Position numbers and translations under genes: made by a program. Below, piece by piece: positions 22,403 to 36,249 of a stretch of DNA of 64,000 nt; position 1 is the first letter of the stretch, and every line of letters starts with the position of its first letter. Source of the DNA: Ptychodera flava (Eukaryota; Hemichordata; Enteropneusta; Ptychoderidae). Where the stretch lies: assembly GCF_041260155.1 (NCBI RefSeq), contig NC_091933.1, positions 33,110,293 to 33,174,292 of the forward strand, in the 5' to 3' direction. The notes below the pieces were generated by a model. That model saw only the letters and a program-made list of their open reading frames with translations, made no database searches and was not told the DNA's origin.

Positions 22403-24240
22403 CTGTGTGAAAAAAAATAGAATGTCTTGATAATAGGGCAAGAACAAGGAGCGATGGCTGGAAGTATTGTCTGGTAAATGCTGGTTTGAAATGTCAAGTC
22501 ACCAAGTGTTAGCGTCCTCCGCCAACGCTTGTATATCTCCTTGGCAACGTTAAGAAGTCTGCTTGTTGTCCGATGGAAAACTAATGCACCTACACGGACA
22601 GATGTACAGACGCAAATCAAATGAATAAAATTACATCACAGCATACGCTTTTACTTCAGTATGATTTTCGAGAGAAACAAAAGTAAGAGAAACTCGCTCG
22701 CTAAAAGACTGCCAATATTAATACATGCAACCCTGTAGGTCTGACTCTGAGAAATGTCGCATGCTGCCACTCTAAACATTGTCGCTAGTCCTGTCAGCGA
22801 AATATGGAGTCCTTGAACAGATTTACCATACGTGGCTAATGACAACGAAAATATTTTGTTTGTCGGCTCTTCGTGAAGAACTTTTGTGAGATGTACTTTG
22901 TTCAAGGGCAGCATGAGAATATTCCACTTGGCCGACAATTACGCAACTGGTAAACAAACACACCCGTTCACATTGTATCCGAAGTTTTAACGACTGACTC
23001 CATTAAAAATGCGCATTTCAAGAACCAATTTATTGCCAAAAGTGAGCTCGTCGACTTGCGAGGTCTGTTAGCGTCCACTGAGAAGTTGGTAAGCTGTGAA
23101 GATATGGGTTCAGGATTGCACTAGTAAAAGAATGTATGCTACATTTGAATTGGAGATAAGACAGTAGATGTATTTGAAACACGTAATGTGACGTCACAGC
23201 TCGGAGGAAACCCTTTTGTGACACACCGTGAGAAAATTGCAGAGGACAATAGCTGTGCACTATACTGTTGACAATTTTGTAATTGGGATAATTTATCACT
23301 TGACATGGTAATTAGTTGATTGGTATTTACATTGTATGGCGTACATTTTTACAGGATTGTATTGGAGCTCGTGCCTTACGTTTTTGTCTTTTGTATCGTC
23401 TAGCTTGTTTGTTTCACGTTTGCCTTCTGATGGTCTCCTCTTGCCAACACAAGGCACATCGGTCCTAACCATAGACAGTAGAGGGGGTCTCCCTCTACTG
23501 TCTATGTCCTAACATAGACCCTCGAGAAATTCTCGAGGGTCTATGGTCCAAAGTAAGACAAAAACAGCCGCACTTCAAAAGAATTAACTCGGCCAGACAT
23601 TTAAATGAAGAGAGAACACCGTGCTTTGCATGTTGTGTTCCGATGATGTGCGGTAAGGGTGCCGTCATTAGTTACGGTGGAGGGGGTCCAAAAGGAATTA
23701 CTTTAGAAACTCCGAAATTTCGGGTAACTCCTCCCACTGCCAACCATGATTAATTTGAGTACCTCCAACACAGAAATTTTGACTGGAACCCCCCCCCCCC
23801 AACTTTGAAAAATTAAATATCAATACATGTATTTGTAAAACTTTATGGCTACAGCAATAGTTAAAAGACCTTTCAAATCCTGGCTTACCCTGCTAATTAT
23901 CGTCAGTTGCCTCATGACGGTTAAAGAAGTGAAACCAACAAAATTAAATTGAAAGTCACAACAAAATATAAATATAAAAGCTCACCCTGTAACCATTATG
24001 CAACCATATAGCATTGTTTAATTTGGATGGGTGTGGTTAAAATGTCAAAATATTTCCGATACAATAAAGACCGAATTCATAACAGTTCACTCTTGTCCCA
24101 GATCCTGTTAGTTACGGTATCAAAACTTTGTTTCTGCAATATTGTGTTCATAAAGAGATTACAATAACTTGCATCAAAGTGGACAGAGAAAAACAACCCA
24201 AAGGAAACAAAATTTTATTGTAGAGATTAAATTAATTTTT
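22403..24240. other. No gene recognised; paired hairpins at 23.5 kb
   Basis: The missing 5' exon(s) of the CARD/NLR gene may lie here or further up. ORFs at 22342-22620 and 22651-22938 (minus) look partly protein-like, but their possible donors are out of phase with the exon at 22402. Confidence 0.4.
23470..23545. repeat. Two adjacent perfect hairpins
   Basis: Hairpin 1 has arms CATAGACAGTAGAGGG (23470-23485) and its exact complement (23491-23506) with a 5-base loop. Hairpin 2 has arms CATAGACCCTCGAGAA (23513-23528) and its complement (23530-23545) with a 1-base loop. Both start with CATAGAC, so the second may derive from the first. Confidence 0.85.
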
Positions 24241-24719
24241 ACATTTAGTTGAACAATTCAAAGAATCTCTGGTATTTTTGTACTATGACAAATTATTTTC
24301 TTGCATTAAAGGATATCCAAGAAGTACACAATTTTGTATATTCTCTGGAATTGGCTGTCTTTACACATTCTCCCCCAAAATCAGTACCCTATAGAATAAA
24401 GAGTAGATGTTTCTCATGCTTGACCAGGCAAGTATTACAAAAGCGTCAATTCATGACACTTTCCTCGATTTTGTTAGATGTGGCAGGCCGAAGTGAATGC
24501 GTGCACAATAGTTGATGGTTCTACGGGCCGTAGCTTGTAATATTCATAATGTCAAGTGCATCTGAACACATTTTGATGCACCGTCGATCAAATACCAAGG
24601 CGAAGTATGTAATGGTCGGCAACTATTACAATGGACTGACACATATATGAAACATCTGATGCAGCCTGGTACATCAAATATAGATGTCCTCTTGTAATAT
24701 TGTACTTCATGGAATTTAT

Positions 24720-25735
24720 GTAACCAATATTTGGCAATTCATCATATTTAGGAAAACATCTTGTTATGGGCTTGGAGATTTTTGGTTACAGTTCTGTACA
24801 AATCATCACCAACATGTAAAATTCTGACTCATAGTTATTGAGATTGTCAGCTTTCACACTTTTGTTGCTCATAAATATACTTTTCGTAAATGATAACTTC
24901 ATTCAAACAAAATTCAACTTTCCAGTTTAGCATGCATCTACACACCAAATACAAAGGTGAAATGTGCAGCGGTTCTCAGTTATACAATTGGACCAGGGAA
25001 TTTAAGAATGAAATATTTAGCATTTTTTTGATCAAAATAGCAAAATTTGTCCCAAAAATACAATTTGCCAGGTTTTGTCACAATTTCAACTATACTATTA
25101 TAAATCATCCTTTTTGACCTTCATATCAAATTTCAAGGCAATCAGAGCAGCAATTTCAGAGAATTAAAAAAATTACCCCAAAATACAAAAGTAAATTTCA
25201 CCACAATGTGAACAAACCTAACCAGGTTAGCCCTAGGATCACGCATACCAAGTTTCAAAACCATTGGACAAGTGGTTTTAGAGAAGAAGATTTTTTTACC
25301 AAAAAACAGGAAAAATTGCCTCTTAAATACAAACATGAAACCGTCACCAGATTTTGATCAAATGTAACTTAAGCCATCTTAAGAAACCTGCACACTAAGT
25401 TTTAGCTAAATCTGACCAACGGTTAGGACTTTAGCAGTTTGCAGGATTTTCTCTTTCTTGACCTCATTTGCATATTTTTGACACTAATAGGTTCATTTGA
25501 ACTAATTCACCCCCCCCCCCAACCCTGGGTGCACCTGTACATCAAATTGTAAAATGGTAGGTGCTGCAGTTTTCGAGTTTTTTGACGTACATACATACAT
25601 ACATACATACATACATACATACATACATACATACACATGCAGACAAACAGACATGCATACAGACAGACAGACAGATGCCACTTATTAGATAAGCTCTCTT
25701 TAGTGTATATACATAAACAAATGTGAGTTAAAATT
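24720..25735 (+). repeat. AT-rich dispersed repeat, copy 2
   Basis: Related to 8450-9640. It has the same run of ACCAAATTTCAAAGC-like and AGAAGAAGATTTTTT-like phrases and then a (CATA)n tract (25588-25634). A CAGACAGACAGATGCCA tail and an AAATGTGAGTTAAAA end follow. The left border is unclear and may reach about 24.25 kb. Confidence 0.55.
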
Positions 25736-25739
25736 ACTT

Positions 25740-27072
25740 TTAGTAAATGACGATCAATATACTTGGTATACATATCAAATTGTACCATGTTTTTATGAAA
25801 TTGTACCATTTTTTTAATCTGCAGTGTTTTTCATTCTTTTCTGTTACTTTTTAATCATTTCATAACTGCACAAAATGCTTCAGTACATTTCCCAAAAAAT
25901 TGAGTGCCCCCCTCTTCCCACATTTTGAGCACCCACCCCCTTGTAGCTTTCAACTTTTGAGTGACCCCCATCCCACATTCCTCCGACCCTTCAAGCCGTA
26001 AATAGTGACGGCTCCCCACATAATTACAAAATAATATTGATCATCGTTTTACGTGTGTTATTTCACGAAAAGCGAACAAAACAAAACAAATCTTTACAGA
26101 AAACGCCCTCCGTTGATAATCAATCACTACGTCCTTATAAAGTATGTAATGAATTTCAGATTTTCGCAAGAAACATAAAATACGTATTTACGGGACGGTG
26201 AAGTGAAATATATCCGGCCAAGAAACTGCATCATGTTGGTGCAATACTTGAATGGCAATATGCTCATTTGCTGTGTTAGGGACTGTGGAGTCCAAATGAA
26301 CGCAATTCTCAGAGTTAAAGCTTCGCCCAGAAATACTGTCGTCCACACGGTTTGGTTAGGTCGAAATAGTATAATTGTTTTGAGGGGGGTTTCGGCGCGA
26401 ACAAACGTCGCTTTGCCAACCCAAGATGGTTACGAATGGTCAAATAGAAGCGTAATGATGAACGGTTGTGACCTGTGAGTTGACGTGGTAGTATCAATTT
26501 CTCTGATTTTCTCATGCTCTAACTGACCTGTACGTTTTTGCTTCCGGCCGTTAAACACAATATAATTACGTATGATATGGCCATGGAGAAGGTTTGGGAC
26601 CTTGTAATTCAGTGAATTCCAAGCTACGTGACGTAAGGCTAACAGGATTTCACAGAAAACGTCGGGGGGGGGGGGGTGTAAGGGTAGGTTCTACAAATAA
26701 TTTACGCGTTCACGCCTTTAGAAAATGGAAACAGGTCTGGCGGGGTTTCAATATAACAAACAGACATACTGATGATATAAGCTTATCAGTTGTTTAACTT
26801 TTAAAAATTCTGGCTCGTCAGTATTAAGTTCTAAAAAAGCACTAGCTAGTTAATGCACTTAAGTCATAAAATGAGCTATCCCGCGCATGTGCAGTACAGT
26901 TGTAACATTCTAGTCAGGCTGTGCACTGTTGTTGAAGCGCTGGACGAGAACATCTCATCGACATATATAGTACGACGCAGCATTTAAGCTAAACGAGTGC
27001 AAGTACAATCACAAACACGCACACTCAAGAAACGTAAACCTCGGCGGCGATATGCTGTGTCAGAAGGTTGCT
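25740..27072. other. No gene recognised
   Basis: Mixed sequence with a G-run near 26663. ORF 26203-26478 (plus) has no recognisable domain. Confidence 0.4.
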
Positions 27073-27314
27073 TTAACCCTTTGAGCATTGTAATTTCCCC
27101 CAAAAGTATCAGGGCAACATTTTACCACTTTTTATGAATTTTTTCTGTAATTTTATCCATGATTTTGGACAAAATGGACATAAATGTATATGGGCTGCAC
27201 TTTTTGACCAAAATTTTGAGAAAAATCTGAAAAAATTTATCTAGAACTGAAAGAAATTGTTGGCATTATATTGTATAAAGGCAACAAAATCGACTTTGGC
27301 ACTCAAAGGGTTAA
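27073..27314. mobile_element. TTAA-flanked MITE (CCCTTTGAG family), copy 1
   Basis: TTAA (27073-27076) plus CCCTTTGAG at the left, and CTCAAAGGG plus TTAA (27311-27314) at the right. The interior is AT-rich and non-coding. Perfect TTAA duplication and CCC.../...GGG ends are typical of piggyBac-derived non-autonomous elements. Two older copies lie at 44213-44437 and 45138-45352. Confidence 0.8.
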
Positions 27315-28289
27315 TTTGTTAAGTATAAGAATCTGAAATACGATAAACCAAAGGCACACTTAAGTTTAAGCTTGTAATCTGGCCGTTGTTGTTTGTATCT
27401 GTGTTATTATTCGATGATTTAAAGAACACTAATTAATTGTTGCTATTGTCTCAACCATTATCATATTGTTGTCGTCGCGAATACGCGTATACAGCAGCAG
27501 TATAATAATCGAGCTTCAAGAGCTTTAGGTATCGAGGAAGTACAGAATATAGCAAAACGTTGTAGAAGGAGTGTAACATTCGGCTCAGTACCTCTCCGGT
27601 ACCTCACAGCGGTACTCAAAGCCTTGGAGCCAAATCATAATGATGTTCCTTAATATCATGGAGGTAAAATACCTCCATACTTTATGTATTTGCAACGATG
27701 ACAATGAGATAAAAACTCCAGCCGCATCAAATTAGTTTTCTTTGAGTTTATCAACAATTGAAAACGTACACCACAACGAGTATACAAAGTCCCGTGGATA
27801 CAGTAGCTGCAGTCAGAGCGGCTTACTCCTAGACACTCATGATTTCATAGCCTGCTGCCTGGCCAGGGCACGTACATGTGCCTATCAAATTGAATGGTGT
27901 CTCTTTTTTTTCTGAATTTCAAAGGTCGGGCGGGTCACAAAAAACCCGACCTCCTCCAATAGTGAACGCGAACTTTCATTGACGGTATCGGGATTTGCCG
28001 ATTTCAAAGAGGCGACACACAGAAGGGGTCATTCATTAAGAACTGAAAGTGTGTGCTGTGCGTTATTCAAATGCTAATCCCGCACATCGCCCACACACGC
28101 GCGCTTGTTGGTCGGTGACTGCCTGCACACGAAAAGTCTACATGTTACAGGAGAGTATCTTACTCAGGATATAGATATACTTCACGTTCAAGACCAACGC
28201 GTACAAAGAATGGCACATTTGATAGAGAGAAATCTGTTTTAAAATCAGTTTAAATTACAAATTTCAAGCAACATTTTGACGTGCAATAT

Positions 28290-28298
<9 letters not shown>

Positions 28299-28342
<44 letters not shown>

Positions 28343-28407
28343 GTCATATATATATATATATATATATACAATGGTCATATATATATATATATATATATAT
28401 ACAATGG

Positions 28408-28447
<40 letters not shown>
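28299..28447. repeat. (TA)n array with repeated ACAATGGTC interruptions
   Basis: TA tracts are separated three times by the same ACAATGGTC block. This gives a higher-order repeat of about 30-45 bases. Confidence 0.9.
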
Positions 28448-28448
<1 letters not shown>

Positions 28449-28622
28449 TTATGAATGTGTGTTTGTGTGTATATTACATATATGTATATGTAACGCAAAT
28501 TATCTGACACACATACACGTATATACACACATATATCTATGAGTAAACATATACACAAATACGATATCATATATTTTTATACTAACAGATATACAAATTT
28601 ACGATAATATATATAACACACC

Positions 28623-28624
<2 letters not shown>

Positions 28625-28676
<52 letters not shown>

Positions 28677-28694
28677 GTATATATGTGTATATAT

Positions 28695-28753
<59 letters not shown>

Positions 28754-28760
28754 ATATTAA
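28625..28760. repeat. (TA)n / (CA)n compound microsatellite
   Basis: Two long TA tracts with a TATGTG/ACACAC segment between them. Confidence 0.9.
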
Positions 28761-28789
28761 TTACAAAATTTTCCACTCCCTCAAAGCAA

Positions 28790-31700
28790 AATAATCAACT
28801 CACAACTTAATCATTTATTCATGGTCGTTACTATTGGTGTCCTTCCTTCAATGAGGCAATGACGAAGGGAAAACGAGATGGGGGATTGTAAAAAAAGAGA
28901 TGTGTGTGTCTTCCCACGACCTGACCCGTGTTAATAAATCCACACTACCGTGTGTGTAATTGCAAAAATACCCAGTTTATACGACGCAAAGATCAACAGT
29001 GGCCAGCGACAATTTTTCATGGGCAATCATTACTTTATGAGGTTGGCCGGTTTGACCCTGAGCGCCTGGCTTGGTAAAGTTTTGCTGCCATCACAAGTTA
29101 ATTGCCCAGCAGGGATAATAATGACATACAAGGTTTACATCGCCGACGTGCGGTTTATGCCGTTTACTTCGCGGTTTGTATATGCCAGGAACACGTCGAT
29201 AGGGATAGCAGCCGGGGTCCAGCGTTCTGGAAGTAGTAGGGTGACGCTCTGGCAACTCCCAGGCTCAAGATGGATCATTGGATTATAGGAAAGTTCGATA
29301 GGCAATATACTCTTTCCAAAGTAAACAAAGATTACATTAAAGATATTAGTCTGCCCGTTTTTATTTTGTTATGAGGTGCCCCCCTGACATTGATAAAATG
29401 GAATACTCCTGATATAATCGTGCAAACAAAATATTTACGCTAGAGGCTCAAGTGAGTATATCAAGACGTGCTTCTGCTTCGAGAATTCCCACAAGAACCG
29501 AGTGCTCGCCCAGTTCTCAATAAATCAGTTCACATTTTTGCCATCTTGACCGGAGTCTGGCTTTTTTTAAGAAAACAAAATGCTGCACACTCACTCACCG
29601 TCTCGGGACATCCCGACCTTGGAACGAGTTTCCGCAGAGACAATCTGGGATCTGTGATCGCAGACTTCGCGTTGGGTAATAACCCCAGCCTGTCAATTGC
29701 GGTCCGCTTCAGCCAGCGTATCGAGCACGCTCTCTTAACCGTCACGCACAACGGCGTCCTCGCAAAGTCACTGTACACAAACACGCTAAAGTCATTTTCT
29801 GACCTGGAAAAGTAGCGTAAAATAAAAAGAGTTTATCCATTTGCAATAGAGACTTTTGATTAGGGCCCGATTAGCGTCCTGGAGATTGTAAGCCATGCAT
29901 GCCAACTCCCCCACACAAAGAGAAATCCTCGGACAATTGAATTGACCAGGTCCTAAAAGCCTTCCCACGGTTCTGGTTATATTCGGAAGATGACTCATGC
30001 ATACCTGCAATGAGGGGACACCTTTCCCCCTACTCTCAGATGAGTTGAAATGTAAACAAAAGTATATCAGAACAAAGCCAGTTTAGTGTGCCGTGTCCAT
30101 TGAGTTTCTGTGCAAACTACACTTTCTCATGACTACGCTTTCATTGACGAGGTAAAGTGTGAAATACGACATGACGTGAAGAGCAGTGAGTGACAGTAAT
30201 ATTAAATTCAACTGTAGCATGATTTGTACATAGTTATCAGGCGTTGAAACTCTTAGGGTTTGCCAAGACAGCTCTACCAAAAGACGACAAAACGAGGGTT
30301 CAACCTCACTATACCTGTTTTCGGGATGACGACAGACGTCACCGATCCACTCTTGGAATCCAATCCTCCGATTGTTGGGTGCATTCCGACGCATTTGTCC
30401 GCCGAAAAGGAAATAGTTCGTAAACGGTATGTCGATGTGCAGTCGATGCCTCCACTCTGCGAATTGCGCGCTTATTATTCCACCCTCTTCTGTATAGGAG
30501 ATTTGTGAACAGAAATTTCTCACCCTCGCTAAGTCCGCTTTTCAAAGATACATCCACGCATATTTGTAAAACGAAAGCGTTTCCAGGTTTATCCTGCTGT
30601 CAAACGCCATCAACGAGGTTCGTCATTCAGAGACTAAGCTGTGATTCAGGGAGGGTCCGCTTCTAAATAGAAGCTTTAAGATTTAGATAAATTAGACACA
30701 ATGCTGAGCACACAGGCAGTCGTGTATCACGCAAAAAGTGGCCGTACGCGAACTTTGCACACGGATCAAATTGAACAGATGAAGAAATTCACATCGACTT
30801 GACGTTCTTTGAAAAAAAATTATTTCACCACACTGCCAGAGGAAAAGACGCCACGATCCAACAGGCAATTAATGCAGACAGAAGCACTTCATGTAAGTAA
30901 TTCCGGAGCCTGGCCTGACCCTCGGTCTCTGTACACTCTTAACAGCTGACTCTCACGGTCTTTAGTGTGCATTACCAATAATACAGCAAATTCCAGCGAC
31001 GAATACGATGACACACCGCCATACTTACGGCCTCGTTCGCCGGCAAATTCTGCAAGAACGTTACAAGATCACTGGCATGAGTGTTTACGAAGTGTTCCGT
31101 AAGGTAACCTGTTTTTCAAGGATTTGTTTCTTGGAGGTATCTCGGTGTGCGTTGTGGGAACATGGTGTTTATCGACGATTTTTCCACTCAATCGACACGC
31201 CAATAGAGGTCGTGCTCACAATGGGAAAGATCAGCATCAATGGGTGGCACTTCCTCTTTTATGTTCTGTTTTATTGTGATGGTGACGACAGAGCCGGTAT
31301 TCAGAACGGAAAGTGATTTCTATAATAGTGTTTGTCGCGAGGCTGTCGTTTGTCCATTGTACGCAACACACACGTCCTGAATGGCGGCAGTGGCAGCACT
31401 CCCGACAATGTAACCCACACTGCTTTTCCCAGGCAGCCACTTTCGTAAGTTCCCCGGAGGGAAGAGTGGCCCTTTTCTCGACTTCCATTTATTAGGAAAC
31501 TCTATTTAATGTACAAGCCCCCTCTGGGGGAGCGAAATAAAGTTCCAGTCCGCAAGCGACATCACAAGACATGGATTTTGAGTTTCACAAGGCGAACTCT
31601 AAATCTGGTTTGTGTGCCAGCGTTAAAACTCTTTCGGATGTTAATAAGTTCTCTAATTTGTTGTATGCCGCTAAAGACAGAATGCGTGAATGGGCTTTTG

Positions 31701-32077
31701 TATTGGGCGGATTTGTGTTAGTCTTTTGGAGTGTGGGAGCTAACCTCATTCATTTATCGAATATACAAAGTCACTACTCACCTATTCAGGGGTAGTTGCA
31801 CATCTCATATATAAGACTTTGATCACATGTACAGTTGAACAAGTGTGCATTTTCTTGTCCGAGGAAAGTATTTAATCAGTGCGAATCGCATTTGCATTGT
31901 AAAACTAGTACATCTTTGACGTTGCTGAGCGTTCCCAAGTGCCTTGTGCAAGTAGTGCACGGACAAAGTCAATTGCGATGTATTATGATTCCAAAACGAT
32001 GGAGTTGAAGAACTTTAATCGTGGTCATGAGAGAACGATGGATTTTGTTCGTGAAATTATGAGAAGTCAAAATACAG

Positions 32078-32080
<3 letters not shown>
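28790..32080. other. No gene established; a few small ORFs
   Basis: Less AT-rich than its surroundings. ORFs 28950-29288, 29468-29815, 30083-30523 (minus) and 31008-31316 carry no domain that I recognise and no clear splice partners. The ORF at 31571-31795 is listed separately. Confidence 0.4.
31571..31795 (+). CDS. Small unassigned ORF with a predicted membrane helix
   Basis: 74 codons from an ATG in fair start context (GACATGG). An N-terminal polar half (KSGLCASVKTLSDVNKF) is followed by REWAFVLGGFVLVFWSVG, which would span a membrane. The composition looks more protein-like than neighbouring ORFs, but no family is recognised and no adjoining exon was found. It could be an exon, a small membrane protein or a transposon relic. 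Confidence 0.2.
   Translation: MDFEFHKANSKSGLCASVKTLSDVNKFSNLLYAAKDRMREWAFVLGGFVLVFWSVGANLIHLSNIQSHYSPIQG

Positions 32081-32154
<74 letters not shown>
32081..32154. repeat. (CT)n microsatellite
   Basis: A pure CT tract of about 36 units. Confidence 0.95.
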
Positions 32155-32156
<2 letters not shown>

Positions 32157-32775
32157 GTGATAAAGTACAAGATAACCTTTCATCGGGGATACGGCAATTG
32201 CAAAATACTCATATACAGCCGGTATGTTTGTAAAACGATGAACGCGAATTCCGGGGAATGTTATGAATATTTCTACTACCACTAATTTCATGATCTTCGG
32301 ACTTTCAAAGTAAAAACCGAAAACCTGCAGGCATGAAACAATATTACCCTGGGAATATCGGTCAGCAGTACCCCGTTTCAAGTGTCCGCCAGCAACATTT
32401 ACAAATTTAGCAAGGTGATATCACCGAGGTTAATCACATGTTTCGTGAGCTAAGATACCATTATATTCTAATATTCAAACTGTGCATCGCGCGCAGAGAG
32501 CCGAAAGTCCAACACCGGGGAGTTTGCGAACATTTCACATTCGCCGAACCGATATAATTGTACACGCCACCTGCATATTTCATCCGCTTGGCGCTGTTTG
32601 CAAGGAAAGCTCAGATGTCAGGACATCACGGTGTGGCTGACATTGTAATTTGAATGGCACCTAATAAATATTTCGCTGCTTCATAAAGACATATAACAAT
32701 GCGATACCACCACGGGTGACCACTGCAGCGTCAACGAAGAACAGAGAAAATTCCGAAGACGCGAAATGAACTCTG

Positions 32776-33059
32776 ATGATGATGACAAAAACGATCGTAG
32801 CAACAGTGAGGACAAGCAAATGGATGATGGTGACGTCATAGTACCGCTTGTACCATACCTTAACTATTTACTGATACCAACGTCACCACCAACAACAACA
32901 ACATCGTCGTCATCGCCATCAGTCATCGTAGTCGTCATCGTCATCATCATCATCATCACCATCATCATCGTCATTATTGTCATCACAGCTTTCAAAAACC
33001 CCAAACCTGATAAAAACGATAATGATTGTATGACGATGATCATCATCATTATCGTTACC

Positions 33060-33095
<36 letters not shown>

Positions 33096-33107
33096 ATTAT
33101 TATTATA
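32776..33107. repeat. Trinucleotide-rich low-complexity region (GAT/ATC)
   Basis: GATGAT, CATCATCAT and TGATGATGA runs. Long open frames in this stretch (32766-33110 plus, 32864-33061 minus) encode only Asp/Ile/Met/Val runs and are repeat artefacts. Confidence 0.85.
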
Positions 33108-33119
33108 TGAAACTAAAAT

Positions 33120-35595
33120 AAACTGTCAAGAAATAGGACTGACACAGTTAACCGTCAAAAGCTACAGTCGTAGTACCTTCATTAGAACAGATTGATGACA
33201 CAACACACGTTGCTGGATGGATGAAAGTTCCTCGGCGAAATTTGTGTAGCATCCCTTGTCAGGGGGTAAAATATCTCGGAGTAACGAGGCCGAACAGCTG
33301 CGACGTCTCGACAAGATGCCATTGTTGAACTACACTATCAGATGCTCCCACTTTGCCCTAAAAGAGAACAGGGGGCTCGTGTGTGGGGCACCTTCACAAA
33401 AGGCCCATACCGACAAACAGAGGCGCAACGGCGCGCGACTGGCGGCAGGCCATTCCGATCCAGTAAACATACCGGCAGGCCCCTGTAATAGTCGAGCGAG
33501 TTTTTTTTTGTCCTTTCCCCGCAATACCTGCATATCAAAAATGCTACGGTAGGGTACACGGACCGGAACGCGGGATGAAAACTTACTCTGGAAGAGATCG
33601 GGGAAACCTTGCACGCAGAGAAGAATTTTAATCAGAAACCTCACCGCGGGCTGCGCTGAAAACTTTCCAAACGTCTGGAAACTTTAGAAGCTACGAGGTC
33701 ACCAAAGGTCATGAGAGTCGAGACCTTGCCTTACTTACTCAGAGTAAAGCATGGTTTTGTGTGGTTTTCCCATGCCTAAAATGATGACGTAACAAGCAGC
33801 TTGAAGCCAATAAGATCAACGGCACTGACGTACAAAGCAAAGTTTACATTAGACCATCCAGGAAAAAGCGAACATACCTACCAAACAGCATCTCTTTAAT
33901 TAGTGGACACTGTGTATGCTTCGTTGCAGACATATTAGCGTGCAAATAGTCACTTGTGAGAAGCGTTGGTCAACGGGGTCTGGTCACGTGGCCGATCGCC
34001 TTGGCGACGTTAGGACAAGCTCCTTCCAGACAGAAAAAGTCGGTGAATTCGTTGTTGATTGATGAACGTGCTGCTTGCTGCCAAGATTGCATTCCAGACG
34101 TGAAAGTACAGCGGTTTACACGCGATAACAGCGCTGGTTTTAACGACATCGGTTCTTTGTAATTCATGATTTGCAGTGAAGTTGTTCGTGTAAATCGGAA
34201 AGTGCTTTGGATAGCGTCGCCACGGCCATCCTAGTCCTTCACTGGGTGGTCAGGCCTTCAGGTTATAACTATTCGGCGTATATCAGATACAAAGTTTTCG
34301 TGACACGTTGTCAGATGTGAAATTAGAAATTACGAACCTTGTCGCGAACATTGTCGAACACCTGCTTTCCGTGACTCGAAACACTTATAGTACCCATGAA
34401 CCTACTGTATGTCCCAAGCAATTTACAAAACTAAATGTAAGTTTGGAAAAATCCATATTAAGACTGCAGATAGGAATTGAATGCATGACTAATACAGTTA
34501 ATAGTAAATGGAAGTATTTGGAGAGAGTTATGACTATGAGTTCATCTAGTATCGGCCTTATTTTCAGATTCTTCCTGGTATAGCTGTGAACCGTAACAAC
34601 TTGGGAATTAATAAGATTATGACAATGATATTGGGGTTATGACAACATCATAAAATAGTGCGCTGGATAAATATCGTTTTACCAAGAAGTTTTCGGCTCC
34701 AAATGTTTCGTAAAATGTTGTTGTCATCTTTTCTCACAATGAGTGGGAGTGATCTAGAATGCCCAGTTGCCGTGCCTTTGGTTAATACAAAATCTAAGCG
34801 TGCATACGCAGAGTGAAACGTAATCAAGTCCCTGGAACCGATTCCTATTGTTTTGGCCCCCGTCTATTCGTTTTCTTTCACTTCAAAAACAAATAACCCT
34901 CTGCCAGACATTCACTGCATGAACTGGGCTACGCCGCCCACACACGCACACACACAGCGTGCCTGGGACTGCAACGGCATGGTAAATATTTCGCAGATAA
35001 TACAGCGAATGGGTCCGTATCTTTACAAGGGGGGCTAATACAAGATACGTTATTGTCAAACGATAGGCTCATATGGTAACGGTGCAGTGCCGCAATTGTG
35101 TGTGGTTTTTCAGCGCTTGTTGGTTAATTGCCAAGGCAACTGATATCGGATACCACAGTCCCGTGGATGGGTGTCGATCTTTCATTCGTTCTGTCAATCA
35201 AACGTGCCATGGTCAGGATCAAATGAATTGCCACCAAATCATCAACATATTGGAAATTGCAAATTTTACACGACTACCCCCCCCCCTCCCCACCGACTGA
35301 AATAAGTTCTTCAAATTATGATGCACTGACAGTAATGAGACCCAAAAGATGCAGCAGTCCGTGCCATGCTTACTTGCTCATGGCCGTCTGTAGTCCGGCT
35401 TTGGCAACGCGGAGGCGGCGTTGCCAAAGTATGACACTCTCGCCATACTCGTAGGGCTAGTCCTTTTGGTGATTCGACATTAACGTTGATGATCGCGGAC
35501 ATCTACCTACAATCTCAGTGCAAGGCTTACAATGTGAGTTTCATTACACCCTAGTACAATATGTACAAGCACAATTGATCGATTTGGCGGATAGG
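33120..35595. other. No gene established
   Basis: ORF 34308-34583 (plus, 91 codons, beginning MSDVKLEITNLVANIVEHLL) is amphipathic and somewhat protein-like, but no family, splice context or partner exon was found. The rest shows nothing recognisable. Confidence 0.35.
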
Positions 35596-35598
35596 TCA

Positions 35599-36135
<537 letters not shown>

Positions 36136-36249
36136 AACCAAAGAAAATGTCACTGTATTGAAATATGGAGAAATCCTGAAAGAACAATGACTTAATTAGA
36201 ACGGGGAAAAGATTTAAAAACATAGGGCCAAAGTCCCTGAAGCTACTAT

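Noticed and set aside
22460..22610. Helical segment KEIYKRWRRTLTL with splice-like borders as an upstream exon
   Set aside because: The donor phase does not match the exon at 22402, and no start codon or domain supports it.
22651..22938. Protein-like minus-strand ORF as the missing 5' exon of the CARD gene
   Set aside because: Its possible donor (TATG|GTAAAT) leaves one base, whereas the exon at 22402 starts on a codon boundary.
32766..33110. Asp/Ile/Met-rich ORFs
   Set aside because: They come from GAT/ATC trinucleotide runs, with no independent coding signal.
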